Shown here: positions 23,257 through 32,115 of the stretch, piece by piece
Position numbering within the stretch: the stretch's first letter is position 1
Layout of the letters: each line of letters opens with the position of its first letter
Assembly: GCF_024721115.1 (NCBI RefSeq)
Contig: NZ_JAMDHK010000017.1
Span: forward strand, 1-64,000
DNA length: 64,000 bases
Origin: Salipiger pentaromativorans
Lineage (GTDB): Bacteria; Pseudomonadota; Alphaproteobacteria; Rhodobacterales; Rhodobacteraceae
Direction: 5' to 3'
Translations under genes and position numbers: made by a program
The notes under the pieces: generated by a model
The model's database searches: none
The model's input: only the letters and a program-made list of their open reading frames with translations
What the model was told of the DNA's origin: nothing

Positions 23257-24396
23257 ATGGCGACCCTGGAATTGAAAGACATCACCAAATCCTTTGGCGA
23301 CACCGATATTCTGCGCGGCGTCAGCCTGGAGATCGCGGATGGCGAGTTTCTGTCGCTGGTGGGGCCGTCCGGCTGCGGTAAGTCCACCCTGCTGCGAATC
23401 CTCGCGGGGCTGGAAAGCCAGAGCGCGGGTTCGGTCCATATCGGTGAGGCCTGCGTGGACGGGCGGCGCGCGGCCGACCGCGACCTCGCCATGGTGTTTC
23501 AGAGCTATGCGCTTTACCCGCATCTGACCGTGGCCGAGAACATCGCCGTGCCGCTGACCATGCGCCGGCTGCGCCGCGCCGACCGCCTTCCGCTGATGGG
23601 CGCGCTGATGCCGGGCGTCCGCCGCCGCCGCGCCGACATCGTGCGCACCGTGCGCGAGGCCGCCGAGATTCTGGACATCGCGGCGCTGCTCGACCGCAAG
23701 CCGGGGCAGCTTTCGGGCGGGCAGCGTCAGCGCGTGGCGCTTGGCCGGGCGCTGGTGCGCGATCCGGCGGCTTTCCTGCTGGACGAGCCGCTGTCGAATC
23801 TCGATGCCAAGATGCGCGTCCATATGCGGGCCGAGATCGCGCAGCTCAACCGCCGCCTCGGCGCCACCTTCGTCTATGTGACCCACGACCAGGCCGAGGC
23901 GATGACCATGTCCGACCGCATCGCGGTGATGATGGACGGGGAATTGCTTCAGGTCGGCACGCCGGACGAGCTTTACGACGATCCGGCCGACATCCGGGTT
24001 GCGCGGTTTATCGGCTCGCCCGCGATCAACCTGCTGCCGGTCGAGACGGACGGCGCCGGGGTGATCCGGCTGACTGGACGCGCGACCGTGCTGCGCGCCG
24101 GGCCCGTGCCGGTTGCCTATCTTGGCATTCGGCCCGAGGCACTGGAACCCTGCGACCGCGATCCGCTGCTCTCGGGCCGGGCGCGGCTGGTCGAGAATCT
24201 CGGATCCGACCTCTTCGTCCAGCTCGACGTGCCCGAGATGCCCGAGACGGTGACGGTGCGTCTGCCCTCCGACGCCCGTGGCAAGATCGCCGCCGGAGAT
24301 CTGATGCACCTGAGGGTGCGTCCGGACCGGGTGCGCGGCTTCGACAGCATGGGCCTTGCCGCCCCGTTCGGCGCCGAGGCCCTCGCCGATGCCTGA
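23257..24396 (+). CDS. UgpC/MalK-type ABC transporter ATPase
   Basis: The protein has 379 residues from the ATG at 23257 (ten codons inside a longer frame). Motifs: Walker A GPSGCGKST, signature LSGGQRQR, Walker B FLLDEPLSN, H-loop VTHDQAEA, then a C-terminal TOBE domain (about 285-370) as in MalK/UgpC. An insertion of roughly 18 basic residues (about 100-125, LRRADRLPLMGALMPGVRRRR) lies before the signature. The stop overlaps the next gene's ATG. It energises the permease pair encoded downstream; substrate probably a glycerol-phosphate type compound or sugar. Confidence 0.9.
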   Translation: MATLELKDITKSFGDTDILRGVSLEIADGEFLSLVGPSGCGKSTLLRILAGLESQSAGSVHIGEACVDGRRAADRDLAMVFQSYALYPHLTVAENIAVPLTMRRLRRADRLPLMGALMPGVRRRRADIVRTVREAAEILDIAALLDRKPGQLSGGQRQRVALGRALVRDPAAFLLDEPLSNLDAKMRVHMRAEIAQLNRRLGATFVYVTHDQAEAMTMSDRIAVMMDGELLQVGTPDELYDDPADIRVARFIGSPAINLLPVETDGAGVIRLTGRATVLRAGPVPVAYLGIRPEALEPCDRDPLLSGRARLVENLGSDLFVQLDVPEMPETVTVRLPSDARGKIAAGDLMHLRVRPDRVRGFDSMGLAAPFGAEALADA

Positions 24397-25336
24397 CACC
24401 CCGCGCCTCAACCGTCCGGAACACCGGCAGGCCCGCGCCGGGAGTGCGCTGATCGCGCCGGCCGTCCTGCTGCTGCTTGTGATCCTCATCCTGCCCGTCG
24501 CCGTCGCCGCCATCCTGTCCTTCAGCGATTACACGCTGGGTCGCAGCGGCATCGGCTGGGTGGGGCTGAAGAACTATGCCGACATCTTCACCCGGTCGAG
24601 CTATCGCAAGATGATCACCGCCACGGTGCTGTACGTGCTGGTGACGGTCCCGGTTTCGGTGGCGCTCGGCCTCGGGGCGGCGCTGTTGATCCGGTCGGTC
24701 AGGATCGGCGCCAGCTTCTACCGGACCGTCTATTTCCTGCCCGTCATGGCCTCGCTTCTGGCCATGGCCATCGTGTGGGAATTCGCGCTGCACCCCTCGC
24801 TGGGTCTGGTGAACCGCACGCTGGCGCAAGGCTGCGGCACATGGCTGGAGGGCTGGCCCTGGTTCGCCCGGGGCTGCGCCGAGGGGTTCCCGCTATGGCT
24901 CTCGGATCGCGATTATGCGCTCTGGACGCTGGCCTTTATCGGCATCTGGCAGAGCTTCGGCTTCAACATGGTGCTTTACCTCGCCGGCCTGACCTCGGTC
25001 CCGCGTGACCTTTACGCCGCGGCCGAAATGGACGGGGTGCGCAGCGGCTGGGCGCGCTTCCGCCTGATCACCTGGCCGATGCTGGGCCCGACCACGGTCT
25101 TTGTCGTCACCATCTCCACCATCCGCTCCTTTCAGGTCTTCGACACGGTCGAGGCGCTGACCCACGGCGGTCCGGCCAAGTCCACCTATGTGATGATCTA
25201 CGCGATCTACGAAAAGGGCATCGCCCAGAACCTCGTCGGCATGGGGGCGGCCATCACGGTGCTATTCCTCGGCTTCGTGATGCTGATCTCGGTCGCGCAG
25301 CGGCGCTTTGTCGAACGGAAGGTGCATTACGCATGA
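24389..25336 (+). CDS. UgpA/MalF-type ABC transporter permease
   Basis: The protein has 315 residues from the ATG at 24389, which overlaps the ATPase stop. Six or more membrane helices are visible, plus the EAA loop (DLYAAAEMDGVRSGWARFRLITWPML near residue 210). A periplasmic segment of about 30 residues between helices carries two cysteines (QGCGTWLEGWPWFARGCAE), suggesting a disulfide. It is the first of the two pore subunits. Confidence 0.9.
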   Translation: MPDTPRLNRPEHRQARAGSALIAPAVLLLLVILILPVAVAAILSFSDYTLGRSGIGWVGLKNYADIFTRSSYRKMITATVLYVLVTVPVSVALGLGAALLIRSVRIGASFYRTVYFLPVMASLLAMAIVWEFALHPSLGLVNRTLAQGCGTWLEGWPWFARGCAEGFPLWLSDRDYALWTLAFIGIWQSFGFNMVLYLAGLTSVPRDLYAAAEMDGVRSGWARFRLITWPMLGPTTVFVVTISTIRSFQVFDTVEALTHGGPAKSTYVMIYAIYEKGIAQNLVGMGAAITVLFLGFVMLISVAQRRFVERKVHYA

Positions 25337-26226
25337 CCCATCGCTTCTCGGCCCGTCAGACCCTAATCCACGCCATCCTGATCCTCGGCGCCCTGATCGT
25401 GCTGCTGCCCTTCTACGTCATGCTCGCCACGGCGCTGAAATCTCCGGTCGAGATCGCCTCGGGCACCGGCGGGCTCTTTGGCGCGCAGGCGCCCATGGTG
25501 AGCGAGGATTGTCTGATGCAGGGCGGCGCCGAGGCCGCCTGCCTGACACGCCCCGTCCTCGACAACTTCCGGCAGGCTTTCACCAAGGCGCCGCTCTGGC
25601 GCTACATGCTGAACGGGGTGATCGTGACCGCCGCGATCTTCCTGTTGCAGACGCTGATCGCGGTGCCCGCGGCCTACGCGCTGGCCAAGCTGAAGTTCTG
25701 GGGCCGCGACGCCGCCTTCGCGCTGGTGATGTTCTGCCTGCTGATCCCGGTCCACGCCATCGCGCTGCCGCTCTATCTGATGCTGGCGCATCTCGGCCTC
25801 ACCAACAGCTATGCGGCGCTGATCCTGCCCTGGATCGTCTCGGCCTTCGGCATCTTCCTGATGCGGCAGTTCTTCCTCACCGTGCCCGACGATCTGATCG
25901 ACGCCGCCCGCATGGACGGCATGGGCGAATTCGCGATCATCTGGCGCGTCATGCTGCCCACCGCCATTCCCGCTTTGCTGGCTTTCGCCATCTTCTCGGT
26001 GGTGGCGCATTGGAACGATTATTTCTGGCCGCGCATCGTTATCACCGGAGACCGCAGCCTCTTCACCCCGCCGCTCGGCCTGCGCGAGTTCAAGGGCGAT
26101 CTCGACGGCACGTTCTATGGCCCCATGATGGCCACGGCGCTGGTCATCGTCACCCCGCTCGTCGCGGCCTTCCTGGTGGCCCAACGACGCTTCATCGACG
26201 GCATCACCCTCACCGGCATGAAGTGA
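25333..26226 (+). CDS. UgpE/MalG-type ABC transporter permease
   Basis: This 297-residue permease overlaps the previous gene by ATGA. It has six hydrophobic helices and the EAA loop DLIDAARMDGMGEFAIIWRVMLPTAIPALL near residue 195. As in its partner, an early periplasmic loop holds two cysteines (SEDCLMQGGAEAACLTRP). It forms the second half of the pore. Confidence 0.9.
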   Translation: MTHRFSARQTLIHAILILGALIVLLPFYVMLATALKSPVEIASGTGGLFGAQAPMVSEDCLMQGGAEAACLTRPVLDNFRQAFTKAPLWRYMLNGVIVTAAIFLLQTLIAVPAAYALAKLKFWGRDAAFALVMFCLLIPVHAIALPLYLMLAHLGLTNSYAALILPWIVSAFGIFLMRQFFLTVPDDLIDAARMDGMGEFAIIWRVMLPTAIPALLAFAIFSVVAHWNDYFWPRIVITGDRSLFTPPLGLREFKGDLDGTFYGPMMATALVIVTPLVAAFLVAQRRFIDGITLTGMK

Positions 26227-26261
26227 CCATCCTCCCCTCCCGACCAAACAAGGACTCCCCC

Positions 26262-27500
26262 ATGAAACGCCTTCTTTCCACGGCCGCCGCCGTGTCCCTT
26301 CTGGCGCCCGCCGCCCATGCGACCGAGATCGAGGTCGCCTATGCCTATGCCTCGCTGTTCGACCCGACCTTCGCGCAGATCATGCAGGCCTTCGAGCAGG
26401 CCCATCCCGACATTCAGGTGACCTTCCGCGCCACCTACGAGGATTACGAGGATGCCACCAACACCATCCTGCGCGAAGCGGTGGCGGGCACCGTGCCGGA
26501 TGTCTCGTTTCAGGCGCTGAACCGCCAGCAGATCCTTGTCGAGCGCGGCATCGCCCAGCCGCTCGATCCCTTCATCGCCGGTGAGGACGGTTTCGAGACC
26601 GAGGGCTATCACAAGGCCATGCTCGACCTGTCGCGCTTCGATGGCGCGATCTACGGGCTGCCCTTCTCGGTCTCCACGCCCATCGGTTTCTACAACATGG
26701 ACCTGCTGCGCGGCGCCGGCATCGAAGAGGTGCCCACGACCTGGGACGCGGTCATTGCCGCCTGCAAGGCGGTCAACGCCGCCGGGCATGAGGCGCTTTA
26801 CTGGCACTGGGACATCTCGGGCAACTGGATGCTGCAAACCGAGATGTGGAGCCAGGGTGTGCCGATGATCCGCGACGGCAAGCTCAACATGGACAATCCC
26901 GAGGGGCTGCGCGCGCTGGAAACCGCGCAAAGCATCTTCAGCGACTGCGAAATGAAGAACACCGGCGGCGGCGACGCCTCCAAGGCCTTCGCTGCGGGCG
27001 AGCTCGGCATGTTCTTCAGTTCCACCGCCTATGTGAGCTTTGTGGACCGCGCCAAGCTCGGCGAGTGGGACTTCGTGACCGCCCCCTATCCGGGTCTCGA
27101 CGGTGCGCCGCAGGCGCTGCCCGCCGGTGGCAACGCCGCGATGATGACCTCCGCCTCCGACGACCCCGAGGTGCGCGCCGCCGCCTGGGAGTTCATCAAG
27201 TTCACCACCTCGGGCGAAGGCGCTGCCGCCGTGGCGCTGACCACCGGCTATGTGCCGCCGAACCAGAAGGCGAACGCGCTGCTGATGGAGGATTTCTACG
27301 CGCAGAACCCCAACAAGATGACGGCCGTCGATCAACTGCCGCTGCTGTCGGAATGGTTCGCCTATCCCGGCGATAACGGGTTGGCGGTGACGCAGATCAT
27401 CCATGACAGCCTCGAGGCGATCCTCGTGGGCGATGCCGACGACATGGAAGAGCTGCGCGACGAGATGGTCGAGGAGGTCAACGCGCTGCTGCCGCGCTGA
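26262..27500 (+). CDS. UgpB-type extracellular substrate-binding protein
   Basis: The protein has 412 residues with a Sec signal peptide (MKRLLSTAAAVSLLAPAAHA) and AAGGA-like ribosome-binding site. The mature protein is a family-1 solute-binding fold, with NTILREAVAGTVPDVSF, YGLPFSVSTPIGFYN and a C-terminal ATAYE-like AAWEFIKFTTSGE. Such proteins bind glycerol-3-phosphate, glycerophosphodiesters or oligosaccharides in the periplasm. The two hydrolases that follow in the operon favour a glycerophosphodiester. Confidence 0.9.
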   Translation: MKRLLSTAAAVSLLAPAAHATEIEVAYAYASLFDPTFAQIMQAFEQAHPDIQVTFRATYEDYEDATNTILREAVAGTVPDVSFQALNRQQILVERGIAQPLDPFIAGEDGFETEGYHKAMLDLSRFDGAIYGLPFSVSTPIGFYNMDLLRGAGIEEVPTTWDAVIAACKAVNAAGHEALYWHWDISGNWMLQTEMWSQGVPMIRDGKLNMDNPEGLRALETAQSIFSDCEMKNTGGGDASKAFAAGELGMFFSSTAYVSFVDRAKLGEWDFVTAPYPGLDGAPQALPAGGNAAMMTSASDDPEVRAAAWEFIKFTTSGEGAAAVALTTGYVPPNQKANALLMEDFYAQNPNKMTAVDQLPLLSEWFAYPGDNGLAVTQIIHDSLEAILVGDADDMEELRDEMVEEVNALLPR

Positions 27501-27511
27501 CCCCTTTCCCC

Positions 27512-27539
27512 GGCGCGGCGGCTGCTCCTCCGCCGCGCC
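27512..27539 (+). terminator. Intercistronic hairpin after the binding-protein gene
   Basis: GGCGCGGCGG and CCGCCGCGCC form a perfect 10-bp stem with an 8-nt loop, followed by CTCTTTCC. It is placed to keep the binding-protein part of the transcript abundant while letting some transcription reach the two hydrolase genes. Confidence 0.6.
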
Positions 27540-27559
27540 CTCTTTCCAAAGGATATGCC

Positions 27560-28414
27560 ATGATCCCCGCTCTTCGCTTCGCCATCCTGACCGATCTGCA
27601 TTTCGTGCCCGAGGGGCAGACGCTTTACGGCTTCGATCCGCGCGCCTGCCTGGCGCGGGCACTGGCCTTTCTGAAAACCCTGCCACGGGTCGATTTCCTG
27701 CTGATCGCCGGGGATCTCGCCGACCGGGGGGAGCCGGGCGCCTATGACAGTCTGCGCAAGGCGCTGGCGGATCTGCCCGTTCCGGTGATTTTTATGCTGG
27801 GCAACCACGACAGCCGGGGAGCCTTTCGCGCCGCCTTCCCGGATGCGCCGAATGACGGCAACGGCTTTGTGCAGGGACTGCATGTCTACGATCAGGCGAG
27901 CCTGATCACCCTCGATACGCTCGACGAGGACGAACCGGGCCATCACGGGCGGCTCTGCGCGCAGCGGCTCGCCTTTCTCGAAACCGCGCTGCGCGAGGCG
28001 CCTGCCGACAGGCCCGTGCTGCTCTTTCAACACCATCCGCCGATGGATCTGTCGATCCCGCCGATGGATGCGATCCGGCTGCGCGACGAGGATGCCGAGC
28101 TGGCGGCTTTTGCCCGCGCCGGGCGGCGGCCCGATTATCTGTTCATGGGGCACATCCACCGCCCGATCACCGGCCTGTGGCGAGGCATTCCCTATCATGT
28201 CCAGCGGGCGCTGATGCATCAGGTGCACCACGCATTCGACCAGCCGGGACGGATCATGGGCGCGGTGGAAGCGCCGGATCTGGCCTATGTCACCGTTGCC
28301 GGCGGCGATCTTCTGATCCACGACTGTTCCTTCACCTATGACGGGCCGGTGTTCGATCTGGAATCCCCCGAAGCCGCCGCCGTCGCCACCCCTGCCGATC
28401 TTGCGGCCCATTGA
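27560..28414 (+). CDS. GpdQ-like cyclic/glycerophosphodiester metallophosphodiesterase
   Basis: This 284-residue calcineurin-like enzyme shows the complete dinuclear metal set: LTDLHF, GDLADRG, GNHD, FQHHPP and MGHIHR. The closest described groups are glycerophosphodiesterase GpdQ and the CpdA/Icc cAMP phosphodiesterases. It lacks a signal peptide, so it acts in the cytoplasm on an imported diester. It follows the binding-protein gene and overlaps the HAD phosphatase gene (TGATG), which would act next. Confidence 0.85.
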   Translation: MIPALRFAILTDLHFVPEGQTLYGFDPRACLARALAFLKTLPRVDFLLIAGDLADRGEPGAYDSLRKALADLPVPVIFMLGNHDSRGAFRAAFPDAPNDGNGFVQGLHVYDQASLITLDTLDEDEPGHHGRLCAQRLAFLETALREAPADRPVLLFQHHPPMDLSIPPMDAIRLRDEDAELAAFARAGRRPDYLFMGHIHRPITGLWRGIPYHVQRALMHQVHHAFDQPGRIMGAVEAPDLAYVTVAGGDLLIHDCSFTYDGPVFDLESPEAAAVATPADLAAH

Positions 28415-29190
28415 TGCGGCTCGACGATTACGACGCCATCCTCTGCGATCTCGACGGCTGCCTGATTTCGGGCGATGTCGTGCTGCCGGGGGCGGAGGCG
28501 CTGCTGGCGCGCGCCGGAGCGCGCCTGACGGTGCTGAGCAACAATTCCACCGACACCGCCGACACGCTGAGCGCCCGGCTGGACGCTTTGGGGCTGGCGG
28601 TGCCGCCCGACCGCATCGTCTTGGCGGGGATCGCGGCGGTGGCGCATCTGGCGGCCTCTCCCGGCGCGCGGGTGCGGATGTTCGCAAGCCCGGCGCTCCG
28701 GGGGCATGCGGTGGCGACCGGGCTGGCCGAGGACAGCGCGGCGCCGACCCATGTGCTTCTGGCCAGGGATCTGGGCTATGGCTATGCCGAGCTGCACGAG
28801 ACGCTTCGCCTGCTGTCCGGGGGCGCCCGGCTGGTCGTGGCCAACCCCGATGCCAGCCATCCGGGCCCCGACGGCCTGCCGGTGCCCGAGACCGGCAGCT
28901 TCCTCGCCGCGATCCTCAGCGTGCTGCCGGATCTGGCCTATGACGTCATCGGCAAACCGGAACCGGGTCTCTATCGCCGGGCGCTGAGCCGCTATGCGAG
29001 GCCGCCGCGCAAGGTTCTGGCCATCGGCGACAACCCCCTGACCGATGCGGAGGGGGCCGCGCGCCTCGGGTGCGATTTTGTGCTGGTCGGCCCGCAGGCG
29101 CCCCGCTGGCGGGATCTGGAAGCCTATCTGGCCAGCGCAACGGCCCCGCGTTCAACGCAATCCGCTGTGCAGCGGGTCCGGGGTGGCTGA
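28414..29190 (+). CDS. HAD-superfamily (NagD/PGP-like, class IIA) phosphatase
   Basis: The protein has 258 residues starting at the ATG that overlaps the upstream stop. HAD motif I is DLDGCL, motif II VLSNNST, motif III/IV GKPEPGLYRRAL and IGDNPLTDAEGA. The class IIA cap is present (about residues 75-185). NagD/PGP relatives remove phosphate from glycerol-phosphate, phosphoglycolate or nucleotides. Its position suggests dephosphorylation of the product released by the phosphodiesterase. Confidence 0.85.
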   Translation: MRLDDYDAILCDLDGCLISGDVVLPGAEALLARAGARLTVLSNNSTDTADTLSARLDALGLAVPPDRIVLAGIAAVAHLAASPGARVRMFASPALRGHAVATGLAEDSAAPTHVLLARDLGYGYAELHETLRLLSGGARLVVANPDASHPGPDGLPVPETGSFLAAILSVLPDLAYDVIGKPEPGLYRRALSRYARPPRKVLAIGDNPLTDAEGAARLGCDFVLVGPQAPRWRDLEAYLASATAPRSTQSAVQRVRGG

Positions 29191-29252
29191 CGGGTGCCCC
29201 TGCGACCGTCTCCGCCGCAGATCCCGGTGCGGGGCAGGGGCCCCAGAGCGGC

Positions 29253-30779
29253 CTACCAGTCGTCCCCGTCGAGGAAGGCCCGCGCCGAGCGCATGATTGC
29301 CGCGCGCTCTTCGGGATCCTTCTTCGCGAGGTTGCCATAGATCAGCGACATGCGCCGGTTGTCGCGCAGCTTGTCCTCGTTCTCGATCAGGAAGTTCCAA
29401 TAGAGGTAGTTGAAGGGGCAGGCGTCGGGGCCGGTCTTCTGTTTCAGATCGTAGCGGCACCTGCCGCAGTAATCTGACATCCGGTCGATATAGGCGCCAG
29501 AGGCCGCATAGGGTTTCGAGCCCAGGCGTCCGCCATCCGCATGCATCACCATGCCATGCACATTCGGCAGTTCGACCCAGTCGAAGGCATCCGCATAGAC
29601 CGCGAGATACCATTCCTCGATCTGACGCGGTGCGATCCCGGCCAGCAGCGCGAAATTGCCAGTGACCATGAGCCGCTGGATATGATGCGCATAGGCGTTG
29701 CGCCGCGTGGTGCCGATGACCTCGGCCATGCAGCGCATGTCGGTCTCTCCGCCCCAGTACATCCAGGGCAGATCGCGCCCGGCGTTCAGAAAGTTGCTGT
29801 CGGCATAGCCCGGCATTTCGGTCCAGTAGATGCCGCGCACGAATTCGCGCCAGCCGAGGATCTGGCGGACAAAGCCCTCGACCGCGTTCAGCGGCGCCTG
29901 CCCGTCGCGCCACGCCGCCTCGGCGCGTTCGCAGACCTCGGCGGCGGTCAGCAATCCGATGTTGAGATAGGGCGAGATCAGCCCGTGGAAGAGGAAATCC
30001 TCTCCCGCCTTCATGGCGTCCTGATAATCGCCGAAACAGGGCAGGGCGTCGGAGATGAAATGGCGCAGGGCGCGCAGCGCATCCGCCCGCGTCACCGCCC
30101 AGCCGAACCCGTCGAGATCGCCGAAATTCCCGCCGAAGCGGTCGGCAACCAGCGTCAGAACCTCCTGCGTGACCGCATCGGGGCGAAAGCGCATCCGGTG
30201 CGGCAGGTCGAGTCCTTTGGGCAGGCGCTTGCGGTTCTGCTTGTCGAAATTCCAGGTGCCGCCCGCCGGGCCGTCACCTTCCATCAGCAGACCGCTGCGG
30301 CGGCGCATCTCGCGGTAGAAATACTCCATCCGTCCGGTCTTGTTGCCCGCCGTCAGCGCGGCGAAATCGCTCCGCGAGCAATAGAAGCGGTCGTCGTCGC
30401 GGATCTCGACCGGCAGGTCGAGGTCGCTTTCCCAGTCGCCCATCCTCTCCCAGACGCGCCACTCGCCCGGTTCGGTGGCGATGATCCGCTCCGGGCGGTG
30501 CCGCGCCACGGCACGGGCCAGCTCGCCCGACAGGCTGTGGCTGTTCTCGGGGTCGTCCAGCGGGACATAATCCACCGTCACGCCGCGCTCGCGCAGCTCC
30601 GCCGCGAAATGGCGCATCGCGGACAGGATCAGCGCGATCTTCTGCGGGTGATGCGGCACATAGGTGGTCTCGTCCCCGACCTCGGCCATCAGCACCACAT
30701 CGCCCTCGGCCAGATCGGCCAGCGAGGCGAGGCCGTGCGTCAGCTGGTCGCCCAGGACGGGTCGCAGGGTGCCCGTCAT
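29253..30779 (-). CDS. phrB: PhrB-type iron-sulfur (6-4) photolyase / cryptochrome-like protein
   Basis: The protein has 508 residues from the ATG at 30779. The N-terminal alpha/beta antenna domain (TLRPVLGDQL) is followed by the helical FAD domain. Four cysteines at 350, 438, 441 and 454 (in DMRCMAE, YCGRC and DACPFN) match the numbering I recall for the [4Fe-4S] ligands of Agrobacterium PhrB, which also supports this start. Members repair (6-4) photoproducts with blue light and bind dimethyl-ribityllumazine. A broken DUF2256 gene overlaps it upstream. It probably belongs to a light or photo-oxidative stress response. Confidence 0.92.
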   Translation of the reverse strand: MTGTLRPVLGDQLTHGLASLADLAEGDVVLMAEVGDETTYVPHHPQKIALILSAMRHFAAELRERGVTVDYVPLDDPENSHSLSGELARAVARHRPERIIATEPGEWRVWERMGDWESDLDLPVEIRDDDRFYCSRSDFAALTAGNKTGRMEYFYREMRRRSGLLMEGDGPAGGTWNFDKQNRKRLPKGLDLPHRMRFRPDAVTQEVLTLVADRFGGNFGDLDGFGWAVTRADALRALRHFISDALPCFGDYQDAMKAGEDFLFHGLISPYLNIGLLTAAEVCERAEAAWRDGQAPLNAVEGFVRQILGWREFVRGIYWTEMPGYADSNFLNAGRDLPWMYWGGETDMRCMAEVIGTTRRNAYAHHIQRLMVTGNFALLAGIAPRQIEEWYLAVYADAFDWVELPNVHGMVMHADGGRLGSKPYAASGAYIDRMSDYCGRCRYDLKQKTGPDACPFNYLYWNFLIENEDKLRDNRRMSLIYGNLAKKDPEERAAIMRSARAFLDGDDW

Positions 30780-30928
30780 CGCGCGCCCTTCGCCGTTCGC
30801 CGGCAGCGCTCGGAGCACTATTTCACCGCCTCCCAGTCGCGCGCCCATTTGCGGCGCCAGAGGAAGGGGCGCCCGCAGCAGGCGCAGGTCTTTGAGGGCA
30901 GCTCGGATTTGCGGCGCATGCGGGTCAT
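30776..30928 (-). pseudogene. DUF2256 gene interrupted by an in-frame amber codon
   Basis: The minus strand from the ATG at 30928 reads [18 protein letters not shown] then [18 protein letters not shown], a textbook DUF2256 start. A TAG at 30820-30818 follows where the family has Tyr in VKYCSERCR. The frame continues as CSERCRRTAKGAR to a TGA that overlaps the photolyase ATG, so only one base differs from an intact gene. DUF2256 is a tiny CxxC...CxxxC zinc-binding protein often coupled to photolyase genes. As read, only 36 residues would be made, lacking the last two metal-binding cysteines. Confidence 0.8.
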
Positions 30929-31005
30929 GGGCGGGAAGATCCGCGAAGAGGGTGCAACTTTCCGGCGTACCATCCCGTATCTTCCGCAAAGAACGGAGGA
31001 CCGAT

Positions 31006-31407
31006 ATGCAGATCCTGACGCTTTACGGGGCCACGCTGGCGCTGTTTCTCATCATCGACGTGATCGGCATCAGCACGATCATCAAGCCGGTGTTCGAACG
31101 CCATGTCGGCGACATGCTCGCCGACCCGCTGCGGCTGGGGCCGGCGGCGGCCTTCTACCTCTTCTATATCGCGGGGCTGCTGTATTTCGTTTCGGTTCCG
31201 GCACTCAATGCGGGCCGTCCGGCGCAGGCGCTGCTGGGCGGGGCGTTGCTGGGGCTCATGTGCTACGGCACCTATGAGTTCACCAATCTCGCCACGCTGC
31301 GCGGCTGGTCGTTTCAGCAGGTGCTGATCGACACAATCTGGGGCGGGCTGCTGACCGGAGGTTCGGCCTGGGCGGGGGTCTGGATCGCGCAGAAACTGCA
31401 TGGCTGA
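31006..31407 (+). CDS. DUF2177 membrane protein
   Basis: This 133-residue protein has four hydrophobic helices, with [26 protein letters not shown] near the start, a [18 protein letters not shown] helix and [14 protein letters not shown], all typical of DUF2177. AACGGAGGA precedes the ATG. DUF2177 genes are often seen beside ECF-sigma stress loci and photolyase genes. The function is unknown. It is divergent from the DUF2256/photolyase pair. Confidence 0.88.
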   Translation: MQILTLYGATLALFLIIDVIGISTIIKPVFERHVGDMLADPLRLGPAAAFYLFYIAGLLYFVSVPALNAGRPAQALLGGALLGLMCYGTYEFTNLATLRGWSFQQVLIDTIWGGLLTGGSAWAGVWIAQKLHG

Positions 31408-31413
31408 GGCGGG

Positions 31414-32115
31414 TCAGGCCGAGCGGGGCCGCAGTGCCAGCGCGGCCAGAAGGACAAGCAGCGCGGCGCAAAGCGCGATCACCGGCAGGTTGCGCACCGG
31501 CAGGTTGGCGAGGATCACGCCGCCAAAGGCCCAGCCCACGGCGGCGGCATAGCTCAGCGCGCGCGGCCGGTGCCACAGCACCAGCGCCGCGATGGCGCCC
31601 AGCCCGGCGAGCAGCAGCAGCGCGGCGGCTTGCGGGCTCATCACGCCATAGCCGCTGAGCGTCGCGGCCACCGCCACGGCGCCCGCCGCCGTCAGCCACC
31701 CGGCGTAGAGCCCCACCGGCGCCCCGGCCCAGGGGCTGCGCGGCGCGCGCAGCAGGGCGTCGGTCGCGGCGGCGGCCATGAAGATGATCATCACCGTGGC
31801 CGCCAGCGGCGCGCTGTTCGCCACCGCGATCCAGAACACGCCCAGACCCAGGCTCACCGCCAGCGGCAGGCGCATCGCCTGCCACTCCGCATCGCGCCGG
31901 TGACGCCAGAGCCCGTAGCCCGCCCCCGCGATGAGCAGCAGAAAGATCGGCCCCCAGATCGCGAAGGCGGCGGGCAGGGGCTGCGCGGGCCAGAAGGCAT
32001 GCACCAGCGGGAACTGTACCGGAGACAGCCCCGCGAACCCGCCGCTCAACCCCGGCGAAAGCGCAAAGCCCAGGCTCAGCACCAGCACCAGCAGGGCGCG
32101 CCCCGCGCCCCTCAT
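31414..32115 (-). CDS. TspO/MBR-like tryptophan-rich membrane protein
   Basis: This 233-residue protein has about seven hydrophobic helices and the TspO-like motif FAIWGPIFLLLIAGAGYGLW near residue 50. It belongs to the longer, divergent branch of tryptophan-rich sensory proteins found near stress and carotenoid genes. It overlaps the SDR stop by ATGA and is the last gene of the five-gene lipid operon. Porphyrin or lipid binding is known for TspO; here the role is inference. Confidence 0.7.
   Translation of the reverse strand: MRGAGRALLVLVLSLGFALSPGLSGGFAGLSPVQFPLVHAFWPAQPLPAAFAIWGPIFLLLIAGAGYGLWRHRRDAEWQAMRLPLAVSLGLGVFWIAVANSAPLAATVMIIFMAAAATDALLRAPRSPWAGAPVGLYAGWLTAAGAVAVAATLSGYGVMSPQAAALLLLAGLGAIAALVLWHRPRALSYAAAVGWAFGGVILANLPVRNLPVIALCAALLVLLAALALRPRSA

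Noticed and set aside
25308-26260. A frame that would fuse an upstream Arg-rich stretch to the Ugp-type binding protein
   Set aside because: The upstream part overlaps the permease gene in another frame. The ATG at 26262 has a ribosome-binding site and a clean signal peptide.
29191-29252. A G/C-rich partial dyad between the HAD phosphatase and photolyase genes as a terminator
   Set aside because: Pairing is imperfect with a very long loop, too weak to call.
30818-30820. The amber codon in the DUF2256 frame as pyrrolysine
   Set aside because: The family has tyrosine there, the residue is not catalytic, and no pyrrolysine genes are seen in the window; a point mutation or sequencing error is simpler.
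30970-30993. CCATCC before the DUF2177 gene as a SigK-like promoter
   Set aside because: The -35-like hexamer is exact, but nothing resembling the -10 element lies at the right distance; the ribosome-binding site occupies that place.
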